A program made the translations under genes and the position numbers. Positions 31,957-42,528 of a DNA stretch of 64,000 bases are shown one piece after another. Location of the stretch: contig BBDR01000017.1 in NCBI GenBank assembly GCA_001312405.1, positions 33,943 to 97,942 of the forward strand, in the 5' to 3' direction. The notes under the pieces are model-generated. The model had not been told where the DNA came from. It saw only the letters and a program-made list of their open reading frames with translations, and ran no database searches. Positions within the stretch are counted from its first letter, which is position 1. Every line of letters starts with the position of its first letter. The DNA is from Clostridium sp. NkU-1 (GTDB taxonomy: Bacteria; Bacillota_A; Clostridia; Lachnospirales; Lachnospiraceae).

Positions 31957-33503
31957 TTAGATAGTGCGATGGACAATTTTGCCGTCCACCAGTGTCAGGC
32001 ACACTTTAATGCCGCGTATCTGGTCCATGGGGGTCTCAAACACATTCCCGTCCAGCACTGCGATGTCTGCCAGATTGCCGGCTTTAAGGGTGCCCAGCTG
32101 GGATTCGCAGCCCAGGTTGTACTGACCGCCGTAGGTCCAGGCCTTTAATAACTCAGCAGTGGTCAGGGTGTTCTCTTCATTGAAGGGCGCACCTCCTTCG
32201 GGGAACAGGGCGCCTACAGTGTGGTAGATGGACTCAGGAATATTGTCATAAAGCAGCGGCAGGTCCGTGCCGCAGGAAATTATTACACCGCTGTCGGCCA
32301 TTTTCCGGCGGTTCCAGTAGTTTTTTTTCGCGTTCCAGACCAATCGTTTTCTGAATCATTGCCAGCTTGCTGTCACGGTTTGCGATGGACATGATCTGGG
32401 GATAGACCTCTGCAACTATGCCGAGAGCTCCCATGTGCTCCAGATCAGCAGGATCTGAGCACTCCAGGTCTGTGATTGCATGGCGGTTTTTCACCTTACC
32501 ATCTGGTCCCCTTTGACACTGGTCAAAGATATCTATGGTCCTGCAGATGGCTCCATCGCCCTGTGCATGGAGAGAAAAGCGGAAGTTCTCCCTATCGGCT
32601 GCCAGGGTATCCTTTCTTAAGCCTTCCCAGTCGATATCTTTGGCACAGCAGGTGTCCGCGCAGAGGTAGGGAGACTTCATTTCGCCTTCCAGCTGGCTGA
32701 TGGATCCGTCGGTCATCTGGTTATAGCCTGAGAAATGTACGAAACTGTCGGGGAAGAAATCCCGCATCTCCTTTCCGTATTCCAGATTCATGGGAAAGCC
32801 TACAGGCTGACTCATGAAATGTACTCTGGCAGTCAGTGCGTTTTCCTGTTCCAATTTCTTAAGTTCTTCTGTAAAACCGTAGAAATCGTCAAACCCCATT
32901 TCCTTGATAGAAGTAATGCCTCTTGAATTCATCATAGACAGATATTTCCTGAATTCCGGTACGGAAAATTCCTTCTGTCCCAAAATATATCTCAGAAGGC
33001 GCCAGTAGCTTTCTGACCAACAGGTGTCCGGGGTGAATCGGTACTCCCTGCGGGCGGCGCTGTTCATATAGCAGCTTTCGCCTCCCTCCATAAAGAAGAT
33101 GGCAGGCACGTCCCCGAACTCCTGGTCCAACCGGCCGCAGCTCAGTTCTGTGAAGCCGGGGCGCACCCCTCTTGCAAGCACGCTGCGCCGGGGGAGAGGG
33201 TTTTCTGGTAATCCTTAGCTGCTGCCACCAACTGGTCTGCGTTCTGGCATGCGCTTAAATCAGCGCCGGTGATGGTAAGCAGATATCCGGTGAAAAAAAA
33301 CAGTGCACGTCTGTAAAGCCCGGGCAGATGAGCCGATCTCCTAAATCCATCACCTGGGTGTCCGGTCCGGTGTACTTAGCTCCGTCCGAGGGACCAACGG
33401 CCAGAATGCGGTTGCCAGATATGGCTATGAAGCCTGCTTCCGGAGTGGAAGCAAGGCCTGAGAAGACAGCGTTGGAACGTAATAGAATGTCAGCTTTCTG
33501 CAT
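31957..33503 (-). CDS. Amidohydrolase family 3 (YtcJ-like) metal-dependent hydrolase (frameshifted)
   Basis: TIM-barrel amidohydrolase of about 515 residues. It begins M-Q-K-A-D-I-L-L-R-S-N-A-V-F-S-G, and the usual D-x-H-x-H metal site reads F-T-D-V-H-C-F-F, with Phe at the second His position. Later blocks are R-F-S-L-H-A-Q-G-D-G-A-I (His), I-I-S-C-G-T-D-L-P-L and L-K-A-G-N-L-A-D-I-A-V-L-D. Breaks lie near 33293 (8-A run), 33195 and 32327 (8-T run). It faces BtpA divergently and shares a promoter-proximal motif with it. Substrate unknown; an amide or N-acyl compound is plausible. Confidence 0.82.
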
Positions 33504-33552
33504 AATGCAGCCTCCTTTGATAAAAATAGCAGTATCAATAAGTTGATAATAA

Positions 33553-33602
33553 TTTTATACCAGTTCTGAAATCATCATAACACGGTAGGAATCTGGATTC
33601 AA
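33553..33602 (-). promoter_or_regulatory. Promoter and putative operator of the amidohydrolase-kinase unit
   Basis: On the minus strand: TTGAAT (33597-33602), 17-base spacer, TATGAT (33574-33579). Just downstream, near the expected start of transcription, lies ACTGGTATAAAA (33553-33564), which resembles the motif at the two plus-strand promoters nearby. Confidence 0.7.
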
Positions 33603-33714
33603 TCAAAAAAAGGGCTTTACGGAAAAATTGTAATAAAGGTAAAAAAAATAATGCATAAAAATGTGCATATTGCACAAAGCATGTAATTAAGTGGGTGAGA
33701 AAACTGGAATGATG

Positions 33715-33758
33715 TTGACAATGGGGCTTTCGTTTGATATTGTAAAAGTGGTATTAAA
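33715..33758 (+). promoter_or_regulatory. Promoter and putative operator of the BtpA-like gene
   Basis: TTGACA (33715-33720), 17-base spacer, TATTGT (33738-33743), then two bases and AAGTGGTAT (33746-33754) followed by TAAAA. The identical 9-mer at the identical offset follows the -10 box of the promoter at 34832. A 15-base palindrome (TGTGCATATTGCACA, 33662-33676) lies upstream of the -35. Confidence 0.75.
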
Positions 33759-33801
33759 ATATAGTGAACATATATAACTAAAATAGGAGGAAATAACACA
33801 T

Positions 33802-34614
33802 ATGCTTTGGACTGAAAAAATGTTTCATACCAAAAAACCGATTATTGCCATGCTGCATCTGGATCCACTTCCAGGAGATCCCATGTATTCTTCAGATAAT
33901 GATATGAAGACAACGGTAGCACACGCCAGGTCAGATCTTAAGGCGCTGCAGGAAGGCGGTGTGGACGGGATTTTATTCTCCAACGAATTCAGCCTTCCCT
34001 ATGAAAGGAATATGAGCTTCGTCACACCTGCCAGCATGGCGAGGGTTATCGGAGAATTGATGAGCGAGATCAGAGTGCCTTTTGGTGTGGACTGCATCTC
34101 GGACGGTCTGGCGACCTTGGAGCTGGCTGCTGCCGTGGGTGCCGATTTTGTACGGGGAACTTTCTGCGGCGTCTATGTGGGAGACGGCGGACTGTACAAT
34201 AATGATTTTTCAAAGCTTCTGAGGCGCAGGGCTGCCCTGCCCCTTGAAAAGCTTAAGATGCTCTATTTCATCAACCCGGAATCTGACCGGAATCTGGATA
34301 CCAGACCGCTGAAGGATATTGCCAAGTCCACAATTTTCAAAGCTAATCCGGACGGGCTATGCATCTCTGCCTCAGCCGCCGGGCAGGATGTGGACGATGA
34401 GCTGATCGCACAGGTGAAGGCTGCGGCTCCGGAGGTGGTGGTTCTGTGCAATACTGGGTGCCGCAGGGATACCATAGAGCGGAAGCTTTCTGCAGCGGAT
34501 GCTGCAGTGGTGGGGACTACATTTAAAGAAAACGGTGATTTCTACGCTCGCGTGGACGTGGTCCGCGTGAAGGAATTTATGGAAGCAGTAAAAGCATACA
34601 GGGAGAGTCTGTGA
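33802..34614 (+). CDS. BtpA/SgcQ-family protein
   Basis: Intact 270-residue TIM-barrel protein of the BtpA family (PF03437). Signature blocks: I-I-A-M-L-H-L-D-P-L-P-G-D-P, then G-V-D-G-I-L-F-S-N-E-F, V-G-A-D-F-V-R-G-T-F-C-G and V-V-G-T-T-F-K-E-N-G. E. coli SgcQ belongs to a putative sugar system; the reaction is not established to my knowledge. AGGAGG lies 11 bases before ATG 33802. It is a single-gene unit with its own promoter and a strong terminator, inside the Amadori-type cluster. Confidence 0.87.
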   Translation: MLWTEKMFHTKKPIIAMLHLDPLPGDPMYSSDNDMKTTVAHARSDLKALQEGGVDGILFSNEFSLPYERNMSFVTPASMARVIGELMSEIRVPFGVDCISDGLATLELAAAVGADFVRGTFCGVYVGDGGLYNNDFSKLLRRRAALPLEKLKMLYFINPESDRNLDTRPLKDIAKSTIFKANPDGLCISASAAGQDVDDELIAQVKAAAPEVVVLCNTGCRRDTIERKLSAADAAVVGTTFKENGDFYARVDVVRVKEFMEAVKAYRESL

Positions 34615-34652
34615 GCAGAAAACTGATTAAAAAGATTGGGCTGGAGGCAGAG

Positions 34653-34708
34653 AGGTCATCCCCCGCCGGGCTGTACACAACAGTATTTGGCGGGGGATGA
34701 CCTTTTTG
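34653..34708 (+). terminator. Strong terminator after the BtpA-like gene
   Basis: Stem AGGTCATCCCCCGCC with GGCGGGGGATGACCT (15 bp perfect) followed by a T run. Confidence 0.9.
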
Positions 34709-34831
34709 GTATAAAAATTATTTATACATATATAGATTCTGGCTGAATAAATGGAAAATATTACCACTAATCAAATAGTTTATGTATAATATGCACTATT
34801 ACATGGGCGTATTTATGTGAAAAATAATAAA

Positions 34832-34871
34832 TTGACACTAATATACTGATCTGATATACTTCAAGTGGTAT
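34832..34871 (+). promoter_or_regulatory. Promoter and putative operator of the frl-like operon
   Basis: Perfect TTGACA (34832-34837), 17-base spacer, TATACT (34855-34860), then AAGTGGTAT at 34863-34871. Together with the shared ACATATATA a little further on, the leader resembles that of the BtpA unit over about 45 bases. Confidence 0.8.
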
Positions 34872-34909
34872 AAAAAAACTAGAAACATATATACATAAAA
34901 GGAGGGAAA

Positions 34910-35703
34910 ATGAAAGTTGCTGCTATGGGAGACAACTGCATTGACGTGTATGAGCGGATTCAAAAGAAATACCCCACCGGCAATGTGGTAGATACGGGAG
35001 TCAATATTCAGAAGCTGGGAATTCCCGTATCCATTATCAGTACTACCGGTTCTGATGAAAACGGAAAATGGATGGTGGAGACACTGTCCGGAGAAGGACT
35101 GGATTTGAGCCACTTCAAAGTGGGGAACGGGCTGACTGCCATTACATACATGGATATGGACGGGCTGGACCGGGTGCATGGTGATTATGTGGAAGGGGTG
35201 CTGGAACATATTGTGTTTGACGATGAGGATGTCCGTTTTGCTGCTGCCCATGACCTGGTGCATACTGCGCTGTGGGGGAAGGCCGAAGAAGCCCTGCCGA
35301 AGATCCGCCAGCTTTCCGGCGCGCGGATCAGCTTTGACTATGCAGACCGGCTGGACCACGAACTGGTTGAGAAAACCTGCCATTTGTGGATTATGGATTT
35401 TATTCCTACCACAAGGAGCGGGATGCATTTATTGAATCCTACTTAAAGGATAAGGTAGACAGAGGCATGAAGGTTGCGGTGGCCACTTTTGGCGATCAGG
35501 GGAGTTTGGCCTATGATGGCAGCCGGTTTTATGAGGGAGGCATTTATCCTGCCTATGTGGTAAATACTGTAGGAGCGGGCGACAGCTTCATCGCTGGATT
35601 CCTTTATGAAATTCTCAATGGGTCTGACATTGAAACATGCCTGGACACAGGCTCGAGAATAGCTGCCAAAGTGGTCAGTACCTTCAATCCCTGGGAGGAA
35701 TGA
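34910..35703 (+). CDS. PfkB-family sugar kinase, FrlD-like paralogue (frameshifted)
   Basis: About 264 residues, related in layout to fructoselysine 6-kinase and to the intact copy at 40940. It begins M-K-V-A-A-M-G-D-N-C-I-D-V-Y; the usual G-G-N motif of the family is replaced by P-T-G-N-V-V-D-T-G. The ATP-binding and catalytic-base motif V-N-T-V-G-A-G-D-S-F-I-A-G is intact. The frame breaks near 35390, where one C seems lost (C-P-F-V-D-Y-G-F-Y-S-Y restored). First gene of the long plus-strand operon; the altered sugar-binding motif suggests a different substrate from FrlD. Confidence 0.85.
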
Positions 35704-35704
35704 G

Positions 35705-36367
35705 ATGATAAGAAAACGGGTTCTCTGTTATGGTGATTCCAATACCTGGGGCTACATGCCCGGGACCGGAACCAGATATGAGGAGAATGTTCGGTATCCG
35801 GGAGTTATGGCTCAATCGCTGGGAGGGGAATACCGGGTTGTGGAGGAGGGGTTAAACGGACGGACTACTGTGTTTTCCGACCGGATGGAGCCGGAGCGCT
35901 GCGGAATTGAACACCTGCTTCCGTTTCTGCTGTCCCACCTGCCTCTTGATTATCTGGTGATTATGCTTGGGACAAATGATACGAAAAGCCATTTCCACGT
36001 CAATGCAAGAGAAATCGGATACGGTATGGAAGAGCTTCTGATCCGGGCCAGGCACATTCTGGATACCAGGGGATTTAAAACTGAGATTATACTGGTGGCC
36101 CCGGTTCCCATTCAGCCTGAGGGAGATCCCATGTTTGACCGGGAGTCCTGGAAAAAGAGTGGAGAACTGGCACTGGTTTTCCGGGAGCTGGCCCATACAT
36201 GCGGATGCCTGTACCTGGATGGCGGATCCGTCACCAGGGATGTGGGGGAGGATGGAATCCATCTGAGCATACAAGGCCACCGGGCATTGGGAGAATCAAT
36301 TGCAGAGATCATAAAGGCACACGAGCAATGCCAACTTACTAAGCGTATGAAGAACCCGTCTGAGTAA
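35705..36367 (+). CDS. SGNH/GDSL hydrolase
   Basis: Intact 220-residue esterase-type protein. Block I is C-Y-G-D-S-N-T-W-G (catalytic Ser), block II has E-G-L-N-G-R-T-T, block III M-L-G-T-N-D-T-K and block V D-G-I-H-L-S (catalytic Asp/His). No signal peptide is seen, so it should act in the cytoplasm on an imported or pathway-derived ester or acyl group. It starts one base after the kinase stop, so it is tightly coupled to the kinase. Such a gene is not part of the E. coli frl operon. Confidence 0.9.
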   Translation: MIRKRVLCYGDSNTWGYMPGTGTRYEENVRYPGVMAQSLGGEYRVVEEGLNGRTTVFSDRMEPERCGIEHLLPFLLSHLPLDYLVIMLGTNDTKSHFHVNAREIGYGMEELLIRARHILDTRGFKTEIILVAPVPIQPEGDPMFDRESWKKSGELALVFRELAHTCGCLYLDGGSVTRDVGEDGIHLSIQGHRALGESIAEIIKAHEQCQLTKRMKNPSE

Positions 36368-36376
36368 GCCGGCATG

Positions 36377-36423
36377 TATTGCACATAAGCGGTCAGCATA
36401 CAACCGCTTCGTGCTCATAACAA
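36377..36423 (+). repeat. 47-nt intercistronic hairpin, copy 1
   Basis: Begins TATTGCACATAAGCGG and ends GTGCTCATAACAA. GCAC pairs with GTGC outside and AGCGGT with ACCGCT inside. It lies between the SGNH gene and frlC, right before the ribosome site. A same-length copy is at 41726-41772. Confidence 0.8.
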
Positions 36424-36438
36424 AGGGGGTAATTAATT

Positions 36439-37268
36439 ATGAAACTTGGAATGTTTACTTCTGGTTATCAGCGCAATCCGCTGGAACACTGCTTTCGGGA
36501 CGCAAAGCGTTTCGGCTATGATTTCATCGAGCTGTGGGGCGGCAGGCCTCACGCCTTTGCACCGGATCTGAAGGCAGGGGAAATTGAGGACTTGAAACGC
36601 CTGATCGATAAATATCAGATGCCGGTACTTGGATTCACACCAGAGCACAACGCCTATCCTTATAATTTTATGATTGGAAGCGAACTGCAGAGGAGAGACG
36701 CAGTGGATTACCTGAAGCTGTGTCTGGATATGGCGAAGGAAATGGGTTCTGATTATATGCTGGTGTCACCGGCCCATGCCGGATACCTTTCAACTTATGA
36801 GGAGATCTGGTCCCGCATGGTGAGTACCTTGAGAGAACTGACCGACCACGCTGAGAAGGTTGGCGTAAAGCTGGTAGTAGAAACGCTGACGCCCTATGAG
36901 AGCAACGCGTTCAAGAGCGCAAATGACTTAATCGAACTGTTTAAACGCATCGATTCCCCCTATATTGTAGGCATGTGTGATGTTGTGCCGCCTTTTGTCC
37001 AACATGAAAGCATCATGGCTTACATTGATAAGCTGGGCGAAAAAATGTATCACATGCATATTATTGACGGGGATCAGGGGACAGACAGCCACATTGTTCC
37101 CGGCGAGGTTCCATACCGCTGCCGGAGCTGTTTAAGGAGCTGAAGGATGCCGGATATGAGAAGACTGCCACATTGGAGCTGGTGACAGGATATATCAACG
37201 AACCCAGGCTGTATGCCAGGAGAGCCATCGATAATACCCGCGCCTATATGAGGGAAGCTGGCTTCTGA
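36439..37268 (+). CDS. frlC: Fructoselysine 3-epimerase-like protein FrlC (frameshifted)
   Basis: Sugar-phosphate isomerase/epimerase TIM barrel of about 276 residues, the length of E. coli FrlC. From memory it closely follows FrlC: M-K-L-G-M-F-T-S-G-Y-Q-R-N-P-L-E-H, E-L-W-G-G-R-P-H-A-F-A-P-D-L-K-A-G and the end block L-E-L-V-T-G-Y-I-N-E-P-R-L-Y-A-R. Metal ligands are visible as Glu in V-V-E-T-L-T-P-Y-E, Asp in M-C-D-V-V, His in H-M-H-I-I-D and Glu in T-L-E-L-V. One G is missing near 37115 (G-E-G-x-I-P-L-P-E-L restored). FrlC interconverts fructoselysine and psicoselysine. Confidence 0.85.
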
Positions 37269-37294
37269 CAGACGGGAGGGAAGGGAGACTGATC

Positions 37295-38178
37295 ATGTTT
37301 ATTGACATTCATGTACATCCGGCGTTTTATGAGCGATTAATGAGGATGCCAAGGTGGAGGAGTTAAGGCATAATGCCCTGGACATCCACTTAAACGGAAC
37401 GGCACCTCTGCAGCACATATTCAACCAGATGCGCTGTGCGGGGCTGGACCGCCTGTGCCTGCTGCCGGAAGATTACTCCGCAGAGTACGGCAGGCCGCTG
37501 GTGACAAATGAGGAGATCAAAAGGCTGGTGGATCTGGCGCCGGACCGCTTTATTGGTTTCGCAGGGGTGGATCCCCTGGCAGAGGGAGCTGGGGATAAGC
37601 TGGAGCACGCGTTTGGAGATCTGAAGCTCAGAGGATTGAAGCTTCATCCATCCCGGCAGCATTTTTATCCGTCGGATGAGCAGCTGAATCCGATTTACGA
37701 CATCTGCGAGAAGTATCACAGGCCCATAATCTTTCACAGCGGACTGTCCTGGGAGCCCAATACTCTGGCAAAGTATTCCAGGCCCGTAGAGTTCGAGGCG
37801 CTGGCAGCCGACAGGCCGGGCCTTAAGATCTGCCTTGCCCACTTCGGCTGGCCCTGGGTACAGGAGACAGCCATGCTTATGCTGAAATATCCCAATGTTT
37901 ATGCGGATACGGGGCTTCTGTATTTTGACAATGCTTTGGAGTTTTATAAGAGGGTATTTAACCATGACATTCCTGCCACATGGATTGACCGCAGCCTGAG
38001 GCACCAGGTAATGTTCGGAAGCAACAATCCGCGTTTCGAGCAGATCCGCATGGCGGACGCCATTTCGCGTCTGGGTTTCAGAGAGAGTACCCTGAAACTG
38101 ATCAAAGGCGGCAATGCCATCGAATTCCTGGGAGGATTAGAAGACGCTTTCTCCGGCGGTGTTACAGGGGAACAGTAA
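37295..38178 (+). CDS. Amidohydrolase 2 family protein (frameshifted)
   Basis: TIM-barrel hydrolase or decarboxylase of about 294 residues. The N terminus is M-F-I-D-I-H-V-H-P-A with the HxH metal site. Other blocks are K-L-H-P-S-R-Q-H-F, I-I-F-H-S-G-L-S-W, C-L-A-H-F-G-W-P-W and M-F-G-S-N-N-P-R-F near the end, where many members have an Asp; here Asn occupies that place. The frame breaks near 37334 (one base missing; E-R-I-N-E-D-A-K restored). ATG 37295 has GGGAGG and AAGGGAG upstream. Function in the cluster is not known. Confidence 0.82.
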
Positions 38179-38190
38179 GGAGGGATACCA

Positions 38191-38619
38191 GTGGTAAGCA
38201 CAAGTTCAATTACACTTCTGACAACGGAATATAACCAGATGATCCGGATCACCGGTGAAATCGAAAAAGCCGTGAAGGAAAGCAGAATTCAAAACGGGAT
38301 TGTCAACGTAATCAGCAGGCACACAACCACCGGAATTACGGTAAATGAGTCCCTGGAATGCCTGGAAAGTGATATAGCGGAGTTTCTGGCCAGGATGGCT
38401 CCTGAGGACTGGCCATACGCCCACGCCAGGATGCTCCGTGACTATGGTTCTACGGCCGGCAATCCTACCGGTCATCTGAAATCACTTCTAACAGGAAACC
38501 ACTGCCATCTGCTGGTAAGCGAAGGCTGCATTCAAAAGGGCGGGGCTCAGGAGGTTTACTTTTGCGAATTTGACGGACCGGCCCAGAGAACTATATACAT
38601 CCAGGTAATGGGGGAGTAG
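38191..38619 (+). CDS. YjbQ/UPF0047 family protein
   Basis: Intact 142-residue protein of the UPF0047 fold. Conserved block: I-S-R-H-T-T-T-G-I-T-V-N-E-S, then the His in the second half H-L-K-S-L-L-T-G-N-H-C-H-L-L-V. E. coli YjbQ has weak thiamin-phosphate synthase activity, but the physiological role is open. GTG start at 38191 with AAGGAGG 7 bases upstream, 12 bp after the amidohydrolase stop, so they form a translational pair. Confidence 0.88.
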   Translation: MVSTSSITLLTTEYNQMIRITGEIEKAVKESRIQNGIVNVISRHTTTGITVNESLECLESDIAEFLARMAPEDWPYAHARMLRDYGSTAGNPTGHLKSLLTGNHCHLLVSEGCIQKGGAQEVYFCEFDGPAQRTIYIQVMGE

Positions 38620-38659
38620 GGGTTTTAAGCAACAGATGCACGTCCTGGGGGACATGTAG

Positions 38660-40078
<1,419 letters not shown>

Positions 40079-40098
40079 GGGGTCTCCAATTAGAGAGA

Positions 40099-40127
40099 TT
40101 GACACTTTGAGGCAGATGTTCTAAGAT
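40099..40127 (+). promoter_or_regulatory. Promoter before the first GntR gene
   Basis: TTGACA (40099-40104), 17-base spacer, TAAGAT (40122-40127). The AAGTGGTAT motif is absent here, so this unit may be regulated differently. Confidence 0.75.
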
Positions 40128-40184
40128 TGAAGATAATGAAACAATATTTGTATTTTAAATATGAAAATAAAAGGAATGTCTGCC

Positions 40185-40909
40185 ATGAATTTAGATCGCC
40201 AGAAGCCCCGTGATGAGGCAATGGAAAAAAATTGAAAATTATATAATAAAAAAATCATTTAAAACCAGATGAGAAGCTTCCTTCCGAGCGGAGCATGTGC
40301 GAGATGTGGAATTTTAACCGGTCCACTCTAAGAAGCGCGATCAAGCAGCTGATCCTGGAAGGCAAAATCTATAACAAGAATGGGTCGGGAACCTACGTGG
40401 CCAGGGAAAAATTAGTCCGCAACCTTCAGGATGTCTATGGGTTTTACCAGACGGCACAGATTGCGGGGCGAAAGGTTGATACAAAGGTGCTTCTCGTGGA
40501 TTTCTGTGAGACTTCCAAGGATATCGGACGCAAAATGAAACTGCCGCTGGGGCACAAACTGATACGGCTTGTGCGCCTGCGCTATCTGGATGAGATACCG
40601 GTACTGATTTCCACCATCTATCTGGACGCCCAGCGCTTTGCCGGACTGGAACAGGTCGATTTAGACAAGGTTTCTCTCTATGCTGTGCTGAAGGAACAGT
40701 ATGATGTAGAGGTTTCCGGCGGTATGGAGAAGCTGAGCATCGCCTACTGCGATGAGGAGGAAGCGGGTTATCTGGAAATTGAAGAAGGTGCTCCTGTAAT
40801 TTATCAGTCGGGTGTAACGATGGATCAGCAGGACGTGGTGTTTGAATATTTTAAGGAGATCACCCGCTCAGAATACGTTTGCTTCGCAAGCGAGCTTACG
40901 AGAAGGTGA
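40185..40909 (+). CDS. GntR/HutC-type regulator (frameshifted at the N terminus)
   Basis: N-terminal winged helix (L-P-S-E-R-S-M-C-E-M-W-N-F-N-R-S-T-L-R-S) and C-terminal UTRA effector domain ending E-Y-V-C-F-A-S-E-L-T-R-R. From ATG 40185 the frame breaks twice, in a 7-A run near 40228 and a 4-A run near 40266; removing one A each restores I-E-N-Y-I-I-K-K-S-F-K-P-D-E-K-L-P-S-E. The UTRA domain probably binds a phosphorylated Amadori product or sugar. One of two GntR regulators in the cluster. Confidence 0.88.
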
Positions 40910-40939
40910 GTTCCTTTCTGGCAAATGGAGGAATAAAAT

Positions 40940-41725
40940 ATGAAACTGGCTGCAGTTGGCGATAACTGTATGGATGTCTATGACAATACCGGGAACGCTT
41001 ACCCGGGTGGCAATCCTGTAAACGTGGCTGTGTATTTCGTGCGGCTGGGAGGCAAGGCTTCCTACACGGGCGTGGTGGGTACAGATAAGTACGGCACGCT
41101 GATGAAGGAGAAAATCGCAGAAAAAGGTGTGGATGTATCCCGCATCCGTTTCATGGAGGGGAACACGGCCATCACCCATGTGGAGCTGGTGGATGGTGAA
41201 CGCGTTTTCGGAGATTACGAGGAGGGCGTGCTGGCCGGATTTAAGCTGACCGAAGAGGAAAAGGATTTCATCTGTGATCATGATATGATCGTGACAGGAT
41301 TATGGGGAAACATTCATGACGATCTGGCGCAGTTAAAGGAGCGGGGAATCAGGATTGCGTTTGATGCAGCCACAAGGCCGGGGGATCCCGCGGCTGTTGC
41401 GGCAATTCCCTCTGTGGATTACCTGTTTTTTGCCACGGACGACGGAGATACCGGGGAACTTCGGCAGGCCATGAAGGAGCTTAAGGAAAAAGGCCCTGTG
41501 CTGGTGGTCGCCACAATGGGAGAAAAGGGCAGCATTGCCTATGACGGAACCGGGTTTACCACATTCGGGATCGTGCCCTGCAACGTGGTGGATACCATGG
41601 GAGCCGGGGACAGCTATATTGCAGGATTCTTAAAGGGGATTCTGGAAGGCAGAGAATTAAAAGATTGCATGAGAATGGGTGCTGCCAATTCCAGTGTGAC
41701 ATTGGAGTACAACGGCGCCTGGTAA
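40940..41725 (+). CDS. frlD: Fructoselysine 6-kinase-like PfkB protein FrlD
   Basis: Intact 261-residue kinase, the same length as E. coli FrlD. It begins M-K-L-A-A-V-G-D-N-C-M-D-V-Y and keeps the family motif Y-P-G-G-N-P-V-N-V-A-V-Y. The C-terminal catalytic motif is V-D-T-M-G-A-G-D-S-Y-I-A-G-F. It phosphorylates the sugar moiety of the Amadori compound on O6 before FrlB cleavage. It is preceded by GGAGG 9 bases upstream. The pair of kinases (this and 34910) suggests more than one substrate. Confidence 0.87.
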   Translation: MKLAAVGDNCMDVYDNTGNAYPGGNPVNVAVYFVRLGGKASYTGVVGTDKYGTLMKEKIAEKGVDVSRIRFMEGNTAITHVELVDGERVFGDYEEGVLAGFKLTEEEKDFICDHDMIVTGLWGNIHDDLAQLKERGIRIAFDAATRPGDPAAVAAIPSVDYLFFATDDGDTGELRQAMKELKEKGPVLVVATMGEKGSIAYDGTGFTTFGIVPCNVVDTMGAGDSYIAGFLKGILEGRELKDCMRMGAANSSVTLEYNGAW

Positions 41726-41772
41726 TATTGCACATAAGCGGCAAAAAGATGACCGCTAAGTGCTCATAACAA
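41726..41772 (+). repeat. 47-nt intercistronic hairpin, copy 2
   Basis: Starts immediately after the frlD stop and ends at the ribosome site of the next gene. It shares TATTGCACATAAGCGG and GTGCTCATAACAA with copy 1; the loop differs but both stems are kept. Confidence 0.8.
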
Positions 41773-41784
41773 GGAGGAAAAAAG

Positions 41785-42513
41785 TTGGCCAAAACAGCAG
41801 AGGTAGCTTACAATTCACCTATTTATCTTCAGCTTAGGGAAGTGGTACGTTCTAAAATTGAGGACGGGGAGTATGCTCCCGGTACGGCTATCCCTTCAGA
41901 AAATGTTCTGGCAGGTACCTACGGAATCAACCGTCTGACCGTCCGCAGCGCAATTGACGCGCTGGTGAACGAGGGTTTGTTAAAGCGTGTCCAGGGTAAG
42001 GGCGTGTATGTTGTGGCCCAGATCGAGAGGGACTTAGAGGTGCTGGGCGGATTTACCCAGACCATGGATGAAAAGCATGTGCAGAATAAGCGCAAGATCC
42101 TGTTGAAAGGCCAGCGGAAGGCCGGAGAGAAATACGCGGCAATCTTTGGAATCAACGAGGAAGATATGCTGTATTATATCAAGCGTCTGGACTATGCGGA
42201 TGAAGATCCCATTGCCATTCAGGAAATCTATATTCCCTATAATCTGGTACCCAAGATGGAAGGGATCGATCAGAGCGTGTTCAGCATGTTTGAAATCTAT
42301 AAATTTTATGGGATTAATCCTGTGAGGGCATGGCAGACCCTGGACTTGGTCCAGCTGACCCAGTCCGATGCCAGGCTGATTAATATCAACAAAGATCAGA
42401 CGGTATTCCTGTTCTCCTGTACCACCTATGACGAGGATGACCGTGTGATAGAATATTCGAAATCTTATACTCGTGGAGATAAGTGCAACTTCAAGGTGCA
42501 TTTCCACAAGTAG
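41785..42513 (+). CDS. frlR: GntR/HutC-type regulator, FrlR-like
   Basis: Intact 242-residue regulator. Winged helix: I-Y-L-Q-L-R-E-V-V-R-S-K-I-E, A-I-P-S-E-N-V-L-A and G-I-N-R-L-T-V-R-S-A-I-D-A-L-V-N. UTRA domain includes I-Q-E-I-Y-I-P-Y-N-L-V-P and ends K-C-N-F-K-V-H-F-H-K. TTG start at 41785 with AGGAGG 8 bases upstream. Its position directly before frlB and its length (E. coli FrlR 243) support the FrlR label. It is the leading candidate to bind the AAGTGGTAT motif. Confidence 0.8.
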   Translation: MAKTAEVAYNSPIYLQLREVVRSKIEDGEYAPGTAIPSENVLAGTYGINRLTVRSAIDALVNEGLLKRVQGKGVYVVAQIERDLEVLGGFTQTMDEKHVQNKRKILLKGQRKAGEKYAAIFGINEEDMLYYIKRLDYADEDPIAIQEIYIPYNLVPKMEGIDQSVFSMFEIYKFYGINPVRAWQTLDLVQLTQSDARLININKDQTVFLFSCTTYDEDDRVIEYSKSYTRGDKCNFKVHFHK

Positions 42514-42528
42514 AAGGAAGGAGCAATT

